Source: Deltaproteobacteria bacterium
GTDB taxonomy: Bacteria; Desulfobacterota; Dissulfuribacteria; Dissulfuribacterales; QOAL01
Length of the DNA: 64,000 nt
Assembly: GCA_015493475.1 (NCBI GenBank)
Contig: WGDC01000008.1
Location: forward strand, 1 to 64,000
Reading direction: 5' to 3'
How positions within the stretch are numbered: the first letter of the stretch is position 1; every line of letters begins with the position of its first letter. Of this stretch, positions 25,863 to 33,477 are shown piece after piece. The notes beneath the pieces are model-generated. The model saw only the letters and a list, made by a program, of their open reading frames with translations, was not told the origin of the DNA and made no database searches. Position numbers and translations under genes: made by a program.

Positions 25863-27821
25863 TTGAACGGCTGTCCCATGAATTCAATTTCAGCGTATCT
25901 GCTCGGGATACTCCAAAAAAACATCGATACCCCTGATACAGCGTCAAGGGCAAGGGGAGGCGTGGGCAAGCTGGTCCTTCATCTTGAGCCCGGCCATATT
26001 ATCGAGGGCAGGGTGGAAGGTGTTTCCGGGGGAATCACTGGAATAGAGACAGGCCAGGGGTTGGTCAGGGCTAAGGGCGAAATAGATGTGCCAAGGGGCG
26101 CACTCGTAAGGCTAAAGGTCCTTGACGCAGGAAACCCAGCAAGGGTGAAGCTTGAATCCTGGAGTATGCCGCCCCAGGGCCCTGTCAGCAGGCTAAAGGG
26201 CCTTGTAGCGCTTTCAAAGGCAAATCTTTCCAGAATGAACAACCTTGGCCGCGTCCTTGCCAACAAGATGGATGCCTTGCAAGAACCGCTGGTTAACATT
26301 GGGGAAAACCGGCAAAGGGCCTCTTTTCGGCAACTTCTATGCCTTTTTGAGACGGGCAAAGAGGTGAAGGCGGAACAGATTGCCCAGATGTCTATGGTTC
26401 CGGCCCGCGTGGCACTCAAGCTGATAAGGGCCGTGATCCTGGCAGAAGGTGAAGTCACAGACGGGGCTGTTGGTGAGGTCTTTGAGGACAGACAGTCAAC
26501 CGGCATGGACGGAGTACGTACAGGAGTTTTGGAGTCAGGGGTCGCAAGTGACCCGGCTGTGCGCGGTTCAACAGACCAGGGCGGCGGAGTCAAGAAGGTC
26601 TCAAGCGTCACCGGGGTCTCAACCGGCCGGACGACTATCCTGGAAAGGGGGCCTTCCCATTCACTCCTTTCTCCTGGGAAAAGCGCTTCCAAAGTATTGG
26701 GGGAGGGAGAAGGCGATGCTCCTGTGGGGCCGCGGACAGGCCATGGCGCAGAAAATCATGCCGTGGCTACCAAGGAAGCTCCAGATGGGACACCCGGACA
26801 AGGTGTTACCCGAGCCGCTCCTGAGACTGGTTCTCTTTCCACCTCTGCCAAGGGTTCCTCCGTTTCGCAACCTCCACCGTCCCTGAATGCCAAGGAAGAG
26901 GCTGGTAATGGCATTGAGCCTGTCAGTAAAAGGGACTTGTCCATAAATGCCATCGCTAATACAGATACCAGGATTATAAAAAACGCGGTATCAGGGACAG
27001 AGGGCTTGAATAGGGCCGGAAGCGGCCTTGTCCGCAAGGGCATGAAGGGGCAAGCGGAAAATGTTTTTGAAAGGCAACTTTTGGCAATGGGTACCGGCAA
27101 GGATGGACGCGATCCTATATCTGCTCCTTCCATACGTTCTGGCAGCCAAATGGCACAGGATAATGAGGAGCAAAAAGGCAGAGCGGCGCAGGAGAAGCTA
27201 CCCGCTGAGGCAAGTCATGGTGAGGGCCGGTATGCTGGAAGGAAAAACGTTACTGGCAGGAATGGCAGAGGCCTGGAAAGGACGGGTAATGCTCGGTCGC
27301 TGCCTGAAGGCGGTGAGGGAATTTCACACCAGAGTTTTGTTCGGCACGACAGGAACGAGCCCCTTCACACCTTTTTGAAGGCCTTTTCAGACCAGATAGA
27401 TATCAGCCAGCACCTTCAGGCCCATCTTGTTCAAAAGGGGATGAATCTATTAATCGTGCCGTTTTTCCTGTCGCACTTCCAGGGGGTTGGGCAATGGATG
27501 TTCTGGAAGGAAAAACAGGCGTCCAGGAAACAGGAAGAGGGCGAGTTGTCGCACTTAGTATTTGATCTCAGCCTCAGGCATCTTGGCGAACTTAACATTC
27601 ACCTTATTAAAAGGCGGGAGACCCTTTCCATATTCATTTCCGCAGAGGAAGAAAATGTGGAGGCCGTAAGGCAAGGGTTTTTTGATCTGGCACAGACGTT
27701 AAAGGGTGCGGGTTTCAATATCAAGGACATGGAGGTGGCGCCGAGGGGAGAGGATGTGGCAGATGCGATTTCAGGGGTAGTTCCAGGCGAAGAGTTTTCT
27801 GCCCTACATGTTGTTACTTGA
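25863..27821 (+). CDS. fliK: FliK-like flagellar hook-length control protein
   Basis: The 652-residue product has a conserved N-terminal region (about residues 30-95), a long low-complexity middle rich in Gly, Ser, Glu and Arg, and a C-terminal Flg_hook domain (about residues 525-630) with LSHLVFDLSLRHLGELNIHL, the pattern of FliK C-termini that bind FlhB. FliK is the secreted ruler that ends hook growth. Primary sequence of the middle is poorly conserved, as expected. The start is uncertain: TTG 25863 has a weak AGAAG box, while ATG 25878 has none. It heads the flagellar block and overlaps the FlhB-like gene by 14 bp. Confidence 0.75.
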   Translation: MNGCPMNSISAYLLGILQKNIDTPDTASRARGGVGKLVLHLEPGHIIEGRVEGVSGGITGIETGQGLVRAKGEIDVPRGALVRLKVLDAGNPARVKLESWSMPPQGPVSRLKGLVALSKANLSRMNNLGRVLANKMDALQEPLVNIGENRQRASFRQLLCLFETGKEVKAEQIAQMSMVPARVALKLIRAVILAEGEVTDGAVGEVFEDRQSTGMDGVRTGVLESGVASDPAVRGSTDQGGGVKKVSSVTGVSTGRTTILERGPSHSLLSPGKSASKVLGEGEGDAPVGPRTGHGAENHAVATKEAPDGTPGQGVTRAAPETGSLSTSAKGSSVSQPPPSLNAKEEAGNGIEPVSKRDLSINAIANTDTRIIKNAVSGTEGLNRAGSGLVRKGMKGQAENVFERQLLAMGTGKDGRDPISAPSIRSGSQMAQDNEEQKGRAAQEKLPAEASHGEGRYAGRKNVTGRNGRGLERTGNARSLPEGGEGISHQSFVRHDRNEPLHTFLKAFSDQIDISQHLQAHLVQKGMNLLIVPFFLSHFQGVGQWMFWKEKQASRKQEEGELSHLVFDLSLRHLGELNIHLIKRRETLSIFISAEEENVEAVRQGFFDLAQTLKGAGFNIKDMEVAPRGEDVADAISGVVPGEEFSALHVVT

Positions 27822-28107
27822 AGTTCCTGTGAAAAAGAAACCACCCAAAAGGAAAAGTGCAGTCGCTCTCAGGTACGAGCCGGGCCGGGACAGTGCTCCG
27901 AAGATCACTGCCAAGGGCCAAGGAAGCGTTGCAGAGAAGATAATAGAGATTGCCCGTGAGGCTGGGGTGCCTGTAAAGGAACAGGCAGATCTCGTGGAGG
28001 TCCTTTCAAGGCTTGACCTCTATTCAGAGATTCCCTCCGAGACATACGTTATAGTGGCCCAGATCCTTGCATGGGTATATGAATTGAATAAGAAAGCCGG
28101 TTCCTGA
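27808..28107 (+). CDS. FlhB-like C-terminal domain protein
   Basis: A 99-residue protein matching the cytoplasmic domain of FlhB (AVALRYEPGRDSAPKITAKG, then VPVKEQADLVEVLSRLDLYSEIP), without any transmembrane segment and without the NPTH autocleavage site. Stand-alone copies of this domain next to fliK are known in many bacteria and can partly replace cleaved FlhB in export switching. Its start overlaps the fliK end. A GTG at 27829 is an alternative start giving VKKKPPKRKS. The neighbouring FliK-like gene suggests the two act together in substrate-specificity switching; that is inference. Confidence 0.85.
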   Translation: MLLLEVPVKKKPPKRKSAVALRYEPGRDSAPKITAKGQGSVAEKIIEIAREAGVPVKEQADLVEVLSRLDLYSEIPSETYVIVAQILAWVYELNKKAGS

Positions 28108-28192
28108 TCCCCCGTTTCGGGATTTCTCCCTCTCGAGTTTCATGGCCTCTGAAGGCACGGCCCTTGCATTATGGCTGTCAGGAGGTAATGAA

Positions 28193-28945
28193 ATGGCATT
28201 TTATTCCGGATTACATCCATACTCGCGTCTTGGCGCAATGGAGGCCCTTGAAGGGGCGATGATACTCGAGCGCGAGCTTGAGGTGACCTCTAATAATCTT
28301 GCAAACGTAGATAGTGCGGGCTTCAAGACCTCTGGTATCACATTTCATGAGTACCTTCTTACGGAACAGGATGGGACCAAGAGGACGGCAAAAGGGGAAC
28401 AGGGCTGGGCAGATTTTTCCGCAGGTAGCCTGCGAAAATCTGACAATCCCTATGACATGGCAATTGACGGTCCTGGTTTTTTTGTGGTTCAGGGTCCAAA
28501 TGGCCCAATATACACAAGAGCCGGAAATTTTACCCTGAACAGCAAATATCAGCTTGTGACCAAGGAAGGCTACCCAGTTCTTGGGAACGGTGTTCCCATT
28601 ACATTGGAAGACACTACAGGTAAAGGAATATGGCTGAGTGATGATGGAAATTTCTTCGTGGACGAAACCATAAGTTCCAAGATAGATGTGGTGACCTTCC
28701 CTGACCCTGAGAAGCTAAAGAGAATGGGGGGCAACTATTTCCTGTCGACAAAAGGGGCCGGGGCTCCGCAATCATCGGATTCTCCCGTGAAGCAGGGCTA
28801 CATAGAGATGTCAAATGTGAATGCCATGATGGAGATGGTTCACCTCATCGACTTGAACAGGGGATACGAGGCCCAGCAAAAGAGTCTCCAGGCCATTGAT
28901 CAGCTTGATGATAAGGCGGTGAACAACATCGGAAAGGTTGGATAG
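28193..28945 (+). CDS. flgF: Flagellar basal-body rod protein FlgF
   Basis: A proximal rod component of the flagellum, 250 residues. The N-terminus has the axial-protein signature LEVTSNNLANVDSAGFK and the C-terminus has SNVNAMMEMVHLIDLNRGYEAQQK, the two helices that pair in the rod. ATG 28193 is preferred over the upstream in-frame start at 28142 because GGAGGT lies 8 bases before it and the product then begins normally (MAFYSGLHPY). It precedes flgG by 20 bp. FlgF and FlgG are paralogues; gene order and the shorter length favour FlgF for this one. Confidence 0.92.
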   Translation: MAFYSGLHPYSRLGAMEALEGAMILERELEVTSNNLANVDSAGFKTSGITFHEYLLTEQDGTKRTAKGEQGWADFSAGSLRKSDNPYDMAIDGPGFFVVQGPNGPIYTRAGNFTLNSKYQLVTKEGYPVLGNGVPITLEDTTGKGIWLSDDGNFFVDETISSKIDVVTFPDPEKLKRMGGNYFLSTKGAGAPQSSDSPVKQGYIEMSNVNAMMEMVHLIDLNRGYEAQQKSLQAIDQLDDKAVNNIGKVG

Positions 28946-28965
28946 AAAATGGAGGATAAGAGAAT

Positions 28966-29745
28966 ATGAGAGCCCTATGGACCGGCGCATCCGGTATGAA
29001 CAGCATGCAGCTGAATCTCGATGTTATTTCCAATAACCTGGCAAACAGCAAGACCACCGCATACAAGAGGAGCCGCGCAGATTTTGAGGACCTTATTTAC
29101 CAGACCCTCCGCATGCCAGGTACGGAGAACGGTGATGGAACTCAGACGCCAACAGGAATGCAGGTAGGGCTCGGTTCAAGGCCTGCAGCGATAGAGAAAA
29201 TTTTCACGCAAGGAGATTACGAGAGTACGGGGAACAATCTTGACTGGGCAATAGAGGGCAGGGGCTTTTTCAAGGTTCTGGCCAACGGTGAGGAGGTCTA
29301 TACAAGGGCTGGAGCCTTCAAGCTTGACAGGGATGGTTACGTGGTAACGGCAGAGGGCTACAGGCTTCAGCCCGAGTTTTCTGTCCCCCAGGGCACGGTG
29401 AATATTACCGTGGATTCCTACGGGCTGGTTACCGCTTCTGATCAGGCCGGGAACCCGCTTGCTCAGGCCCAGCTGACCATTACGGATTTTCCTAACCCGG
29501 CCGGGCTGATAAGCATGGGAAGAAATCTATACAGGCAGAGCGAGGCCTCCGGTGATCCAATAGAGGGCAATCCGGGTACAGACAGCTTTGGAACCATTGC
29601 TCAGGGCTTTCTGGAACAGTCCAACGTGGACGTTGTTCTTGAGATGGTGGACATGATAGTGACCCAGAGGGCTTATGAGCTCAACTCAAAGGCTGTTCAG
29701 ACGGCGGACGAGATGATGGGAATTGCCAATAATCTCAAAAGGTAA
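28966..29745 (+). CDS. flgG: Flagellar distal rod protein FlgG
   Basis: Forms the distal rod that passes through the P and L rings. The protein starts MRALWTGASGMNSMQLNLDV, has VISNNLANSKTTAYKRSRADFEDLIYQ typical of FlgG, and ends with the conserved SNVDVVLEMVDMIVTQRAYE. At 259 residues it matches the usual 260. It lies between flgF and flgA, so the rod, ring and chaperone genes form one run on the plus strand. Confidence 0.97.
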   Translation: MRALWTGASGMNSMQLNLDVISNNLANSKTTAYKRSRADFEDLIYQTLRMPGTENGDGTQTPTGMQVGLGSRPAAIEKIFTQGDYESTGNNLDWAIEGRGFFKVLANGEEVYTRAGAFKLDRDGYVVTAEGYRLQPEFSVPQGTVNITVDSYGLVTASDQAGNPLAQAQLTITDFPNPAGLISMGRNLYRQSEASGDPIEGNPGTDSFGTIAQGFLEQSNVDVVLEMVDMIVTQRAYELNSKAVQTADEMMGIANNLKR

Positions 29746-29769
29746 AATCAAAGGTTTGGAGGAAAACAA

Positions 29770-30528
29770 GTGAAATTTTCATTATTCAATACAAAAAGGG
29801 TGCTGTCGGTCCCTTTTAAGGCCTTGATGTTTGTTTTCCTGCTGTTCTTTCTATGGCCTCCAGTAGTTTTTCCGTCAAATGGTAGCCAGCTCGTGAACAC
29901 GGACAGGCTCAAAGATATGTTTGCGGCTTTTGTAAAGGCAAACGGGCCGTGGAAGGGCGAAGATGTGGAAATATCGGGTCTCAGGGTGCTTCCCAAAAGG
30001 ATATGGGTGCCGTCTGGCAATGTCACCTTCGAGTTTGACGACGAGGCGACCCTGTTTCATTTTGGACGGGTTTCCGCTGTAGCTTCTATCCTGGTTAATG
30101 GGAAGGCCATGAGGAAGGCCAGGGTCTGCGGCTACGTAGAGGTGTATGAGAAGGTGCTTTGTGCCAGGGATGGTCTTTCCCGGGGACAGATTATATCCAA
30201 GGCTGATGTCAGCCTCGTGCGACTGCCGGTGAGTAAGTTGAGAGGCAGGTTTTTTGAATCACCCAGGCAGGTTGCCGGGCTTGCCGCCAGGAGAAGTGTC
30301 AGGCCGGGCCAGGTGCTTCTATCCACAGACCTTGCCAAGCCGGTGGTAGTGAGGAGGGGAAGCAGGGTGCTGATTGTTGCCGTTTCTTCAAATATCCGGA
30401 TAACCGTTCCTGGCATAGTTGAACAAAAGGGCGCTGAGGGCGATTTTGTAAGGGTCAGGAACATAGATTCCAAGAGAGTGATATTAGCCAGGGTCCAAGA
30501 TGAGAATACGGTACTAGTAAATTTTTAA
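29770..30528 (+). CDS. flgA: Flagellar P-ring chaperone FlgA
   Basis: A periplasmic protein that helps FlgI assemble into the P ring. It begins with a signal peptide (hydrophobic stretch VPFKALMFVFLLFFLWPP) and ends with an SAF-type domain: VLCARDGLSRGQIISKADV, RRSVRPGQVLLSTDL, then a final beta domain. The start is GTG 29770 behind GGAGG. It sits directly before flgH. Its 252-residue length is typical of the larger FlgA forms. Confidence 0.9.
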   Translation: MKFSLFNTKRVLSVPFKALMFVFLLFFLWPPVVFPSNGSQLVNTDRLKDMFAAFVKANGPWKGEDVEISGLRVLPKRIWVPSGNVTFEFDDEATLFHFGRVSAVASILVNGKAMRKARVCGYVEVYEKVLCARDGLSRGQIISKADVSLVRLPVSKLRGRFFESPRQVAGLAARRSVRPGQVLLSTDLAKPVVVRRGSRVLIVAVSSNIRITVPGIVEQKGAEGDFVRVRNIDSKRVILARVQDENTVLVNF

Positions 30529-30540
30529 GGAGGAGAAAAA

Positions 30541-31251
30541 GTGAAAGGCCCCAAAGCGATTGTTCTCTTGGCATTTTTGGCAGCTTTTCTTGGAGGATGC
30601 GCAATAAACCAGCCTCCAGTCATGCACAAGAATTATGAGACCTCCTATGCGCCGTTACCTATAGTGCCTTCACAGCCCAAGGAGGGCTCCCTGTTTGATC
30701 CTGACACAGAGAGCAGTCTCGTGGCGGATTTTAGGGCCAGGAAGGTGGGAGACATCCTCACTGTCAAGATAGAGGAAGACCTCAAGGGATCAAAGGCCAT
30801 CAATACGAAAACAGATAAGAAGACATCTGTAAACGTGGGGCTTACAGGCATCCTCGGCCTTGAGTTCAACAAACAGGTTTCGCCCCATTACCCGGGACAG
30901 AAGGTGGATGCCACAAAGGCCATTGGAGGTCTCGGCGAAAACAAGTTTGACAGCCAAGGTAAAACGTCTGGGGATACGAGGCTAACTGGAACAATATCAG
31001 TCAGGGTAATGAAAAAATTACCGGGAGGGAACCTTTTTGTAAGGGGAAGCCGGGAGATCACCATCAACAACGAGACCCAGTACATGATCCTCACGGGGAT
31101 AGTGCGCCCGGCAGATATAGATCACAACAATGAGGTCTCATCCACGAAGATTGCAGACGCCCGTATTACCTACACCGGAGGCGGTTCTCTGAGCGAAATG
31201 CAGCATCCTGGGTGGCTTGGAAGGCTCCTCGGGATAATAGCACCGTTTTAA
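30541..31251 (+). CDS. flgH: Flagellar L-ring lipoprotein FlgH
   Basis: Forms the outer-membrane L ring. The signal peptide ends in the lipobox FLGGC with the lipidated Cys20. The mature part has the family blocks SLVADFRARKVGDILTVKI and the C-terminal GIVRPADIDHNNEVSSTKI. The start is GTG 30541 after AGGAGG. Its 236 residues are normal. The stop codon lies in a perfect 14-bp palindrome that has no loop and no T-run. Confidence 0.97.
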   Translation: MKGPKAIVLLAFLAAFLGGCAINQPPVMHKNYETSYAPLPIVPSQPKEGSLFDPDTESSLVADFRARKVGDILTVKIEEDLKGSKAINTKTDKKTSVNVGLTGILGLEFNKQVSPHYPGQKVDATKAIGGLGENKFDSQGKTSGDTRLTGTISVRVMKKLPGGNLFVRGSREITINNETQYMILTGIVRPADIDHNNEVSSTKIADARITYTGGGSLSEMQHPGWLGRLLGIIAPF

Positions 31252-31337
31252 AACGGCCTGGTGTTTGCGATAAATATTTGGGTAAGGACCTCCTGAATGA
31301 GGTTTTGGACGCATATATTTTTTAACTCTTTGATATT

Positions 31338-32489
31338 ATGATGATAAATAAGGAAACCAAAAGAATGGACAGGGCGTTTAAGCTAGGCAAAATAATCCTC
31401 TTTTTTATCGCTCTTGTCCCTTGCCTTGTACAGACTCCGGACCTCTTGGCGGCAAGGCTCAAGGACATAGCATCAGTCCAGGGGCTCAGGGAGAACCAGC
31501 TTGTAGGCTACGGTCTGGTTGTGGGTCTTGCAGGAACTGGGGACGGTACCCAGGTGAAGTTCACCTTAAAATCCATAAGAAACATCATGGAGCGGATGGG
31601 CATTATTAGTATCGATCCCAATCAGGTAAAGGTGAAAAATGTTGCGGCGGTGCTGGTTACGGCAAAGATGCCCCCTCTTGCAAAGATAGGCCAGAAGATA
31701 GACGTGGTGGTCTCCTCCCTTGGAGACGCAAAGAGCCTTCTCGGAGGCACGCTGATCCTTACCCCGTTAAAGGGGGTAGACGGAAAGGTATATGCCCTCG
31801 CCCAGGGATCCATAAGCGTTGGTGGTTACTCGGCAGGTGGAGCTGGAGCGAACGTGCAAAAGAATCATCCGACTGCGGGCAGGATACCAAACGGCGCCAC
31901 TGTGGAGAGGGAGATTCCGGTGGACCTGCTTGCCAAGAAGGAGCTCAAGATAAACCTTTTTCAGGCTGATTTTACCACGGTTGGGCGGGCTGTGGATGCC
32001 ATAAACGATGTTCTTGGTGCGCCGTTTGCCAAGGCTATAGACGCTGAAACCATATCAGTCAGGGTGCCTCCAGAGTTTGAGGATTCGCCCATCTCTCTCA
32101 TGGCTGCTATCGAAAACGTGGAGATAAGTCCTGATACCATGGCGAGGGTGGTGCTTGATGAAAGGACCGGAACAGTAGTCATGGGCAAGAACGTCCGGAT
32201 TTCTACCGTGGCTGTGGCCCACGGGAATCTAAGTATACAGATTAAGGAATCTCCCCAGGTTTCGCAGCCCGCTCCCTTTTCTCCCCAAGGACAAACTGTG
32301 GTTACACCCGGTACTGAGGTAAAGGTGAAAGAAGGGGGTGGGAGGTTGGTGGTACTCAAACACGGCTCCACAATCGGCGAACTCGTTTCGGCCCTGAATG
32401 CTGTAGGGGTAACCCCAAGGGACCTGATAGCAATAATGCAGTCCATAAAGGCGGCTGGTGCGCTTCAGGCGGATCTCAAGGTAATATAG
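31338..32489 (+). CDS. flgI: Flagellar P-ring protein FlgI
   Basis: Builds the periplasmic P ring around the rod. An N-terminal signal peptide (FKLGKIILFFIALVPCL) precedes the strongly conserved RLKDIASVQGLRENQLVGYG and LVVGLAGTGDGT. The C-terminus has ERTGTVVMGKNVRISTVAVAH-type and SIKAAGALQADL blocks. ATG 31338 has no clear ribosome-binding site; ATG 31365 (MDRAFKLGK) has AAGGAA upstream and is a good alternative that also gives a shorter, more usual signal peptide. Length is otherwise normal. Confidence 0.96.
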   Translation: MMINKETKRMDRAFKLGKIILFFIALVPCLVQTPDLLAARLKDIASVQGLRENQLVGYGLVVGLAGTGDGTQVKFTLKSIRNIMERMGIISIDPNQVKVKNVAAVLVTAKMPPLAKIGQKIDVVVSSLGDAKSLLGGTLILTPLKGVDGKVYALAQGSISVGGYSAGGAGANVQKNHPTAGRIPNGATVEREIPVDLLAKKELKINLFQADFTTVGRAVDAINDVLGAPFAKAIDAETISVRVPPEFEDSPISLMAAIENVEISPDTMARVVLDERTGTVVMGKNVRISTVAVAHGNLSIQIKESPQVSQPAPFSPQGQTVVTPGTEVKVKEGGGRLVVLKHGSTIGELVSALNAVGVTPRDLIAIMQSIKAAGALQADLKVI

Positions 32490-32492
32490 GAA

Positions 32493-32813
32493 ATGACCAT
32501 GAAGATTCTGTATGCAAACACGCTTTCCCCTGATCTGGTTCGGAGCTCTGGTAAAAGTGGCCTCGGTGGCCTCAGGCAAAAAGATTCTGCGAGGCTGAAA
32601 AAGGCATGCCAGGGAGTTGAATCCCTGTTTATCAATATGATGCTCAAGGAAATGAGAAACACGGTTCCAAAGTCTGGTCTCTTCGGCGATTCCCTTCAAA
32701 AAGACATCTACACGAGCCTTTTTGACCAACATATAGCCGAGGCGGTTTCCGGCACGGGTCATGGCATAGGTATTGCTGATATGCTTTTTGAGTGCTTGTC
32801 AACTAGGAAGTAG
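32493..32813 (+). CDS. FlgJ-like rod-binding protein (no muramidase domain)
   Basis: A 106-residue protein corresponding to the N-terminal rod-scaffold half of FlgJ: LKKACQGVESLFINMMLKEM, then QKDIYTSLFDQHIAEAVS. The peptidoglycan-hydrolase domain found in enterobacterial FlgJ is absent, which is common in Desulfobacterota and epsilon-type flagella; a separate lytic enzyme must open the wall. The gene lies between flgI (3-bp gap) and the FlgN-like gene. No flgM gene lies in the 13 bp between this stop and the next start. Confidence 0.9.
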   Translation: MTMKILYANTLSPDLVRSSGKSGLGGLRQKDSARLKKACQGVESLFINMMLKEMRNTVPKSGLFGDSLQKDIYTSLFDQHIAEAVSGTGHGIGIADMLFECLSTRK

Positions 32814-32826
32814 AGGTAGAAATATC

Positions 32827-33477
32827 ATGGTCACCAATGGCAAAATCAAGCAAGTCAGCAACGTCAAGGACAATGCAGCCACCATGAAGCCCATATTTGT
32901 GGTGGCCCTGTCTGATCTCGCAGGGCTGTGGGAGAAGATGGACATGGTGGTACAGGCCGAGTGGCAGTTTCTTTTAAGAAACGATATTTCCCGGCTAATG
33001 AGGCTTTCAAGGATTAAGGAAAATTTGTCAGAAACCATACTTGATAAGGAAAGAGAAGTGAGGGAAATGTTTGCCCTTGCCATCCCGGAAACCGAGACAG
33101 GAAAAGACGGGCTTGCTAAAGCCTTGGATCGCAGGCTTGGACACCGGGAGGCAAGAGGGTTATTGCGTCTTTTAAGGAAACGCGATTATTTCATGCGGTT
33201 ATCTTCTGTCACAAATGCCAGGATACTTCACTGGATAGAGGAAAGGCTCGGTTTTTTCAGTGAATTAGTGGAGATACTTTCTGGCGCTGCCACAAAAGAA
33301 GAGCTGACCTATAATCTTTCCGCTTTTTCAAAAAAAAGGCCATACGGAAACGGTCAGGGTATGGGAATAGGAATTGCACGCAGGGACAGCCTGTCTATGG
33401 ATAATTCAAAAATACTGGAAAAGGGATTTGCAAGCTATTCGGTCCAGATAGGGGCAATTCCCGGGGAGGGCTCATGA
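32827..33477 (+). CDS. flgN: FlgN-like flagellar export chaperone
   Basis: FlgN is the cytosolic chaperone that holds FlgK and FlgL for export. This 216-residue product is mostly helical, with a FlgN-like pattern (ALSDLAGLWEKMDMVVQAEW and later the REVREMFAL region). ATG 32827 is chosen over the upstream frame start at 32773 since AGAGGTAGA precedes it and the extra residues would overlap the preceding gene. It overlaps flgK by 4 bp, its expected client. Sequence conservation in FlgN is weak, so position supports the call as much as sequence. Confidence 0.72.
   Translation: MVTNGKIKQVSNVKDNAATMKPIFVVALSDLAGLWEKMDMVVQAEWQFLLRNDISRLMRLSRIKENLSETILDKEREVREMFALAIPETETGKDGLAKALDRRLGHREARGLLRLLRKRDYFMRLSSVTNARILHWIEERLGFFSELVEILSGAATKEELTYNLSAFSKKRPYGNGQGMGIGIARRDSLSMDNSKILEKGFASYSVQIGAIPGEGS

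Noticed and set aside
31243-31256. Perfect 14-bp palindrome CCGTTTTAAAACGG at the flgH stop
   Set aside because: No loop-forming centre and no T-run, so it is not an intrinsic terminator; it may be chance in AT-rich sequence at a stop codon.
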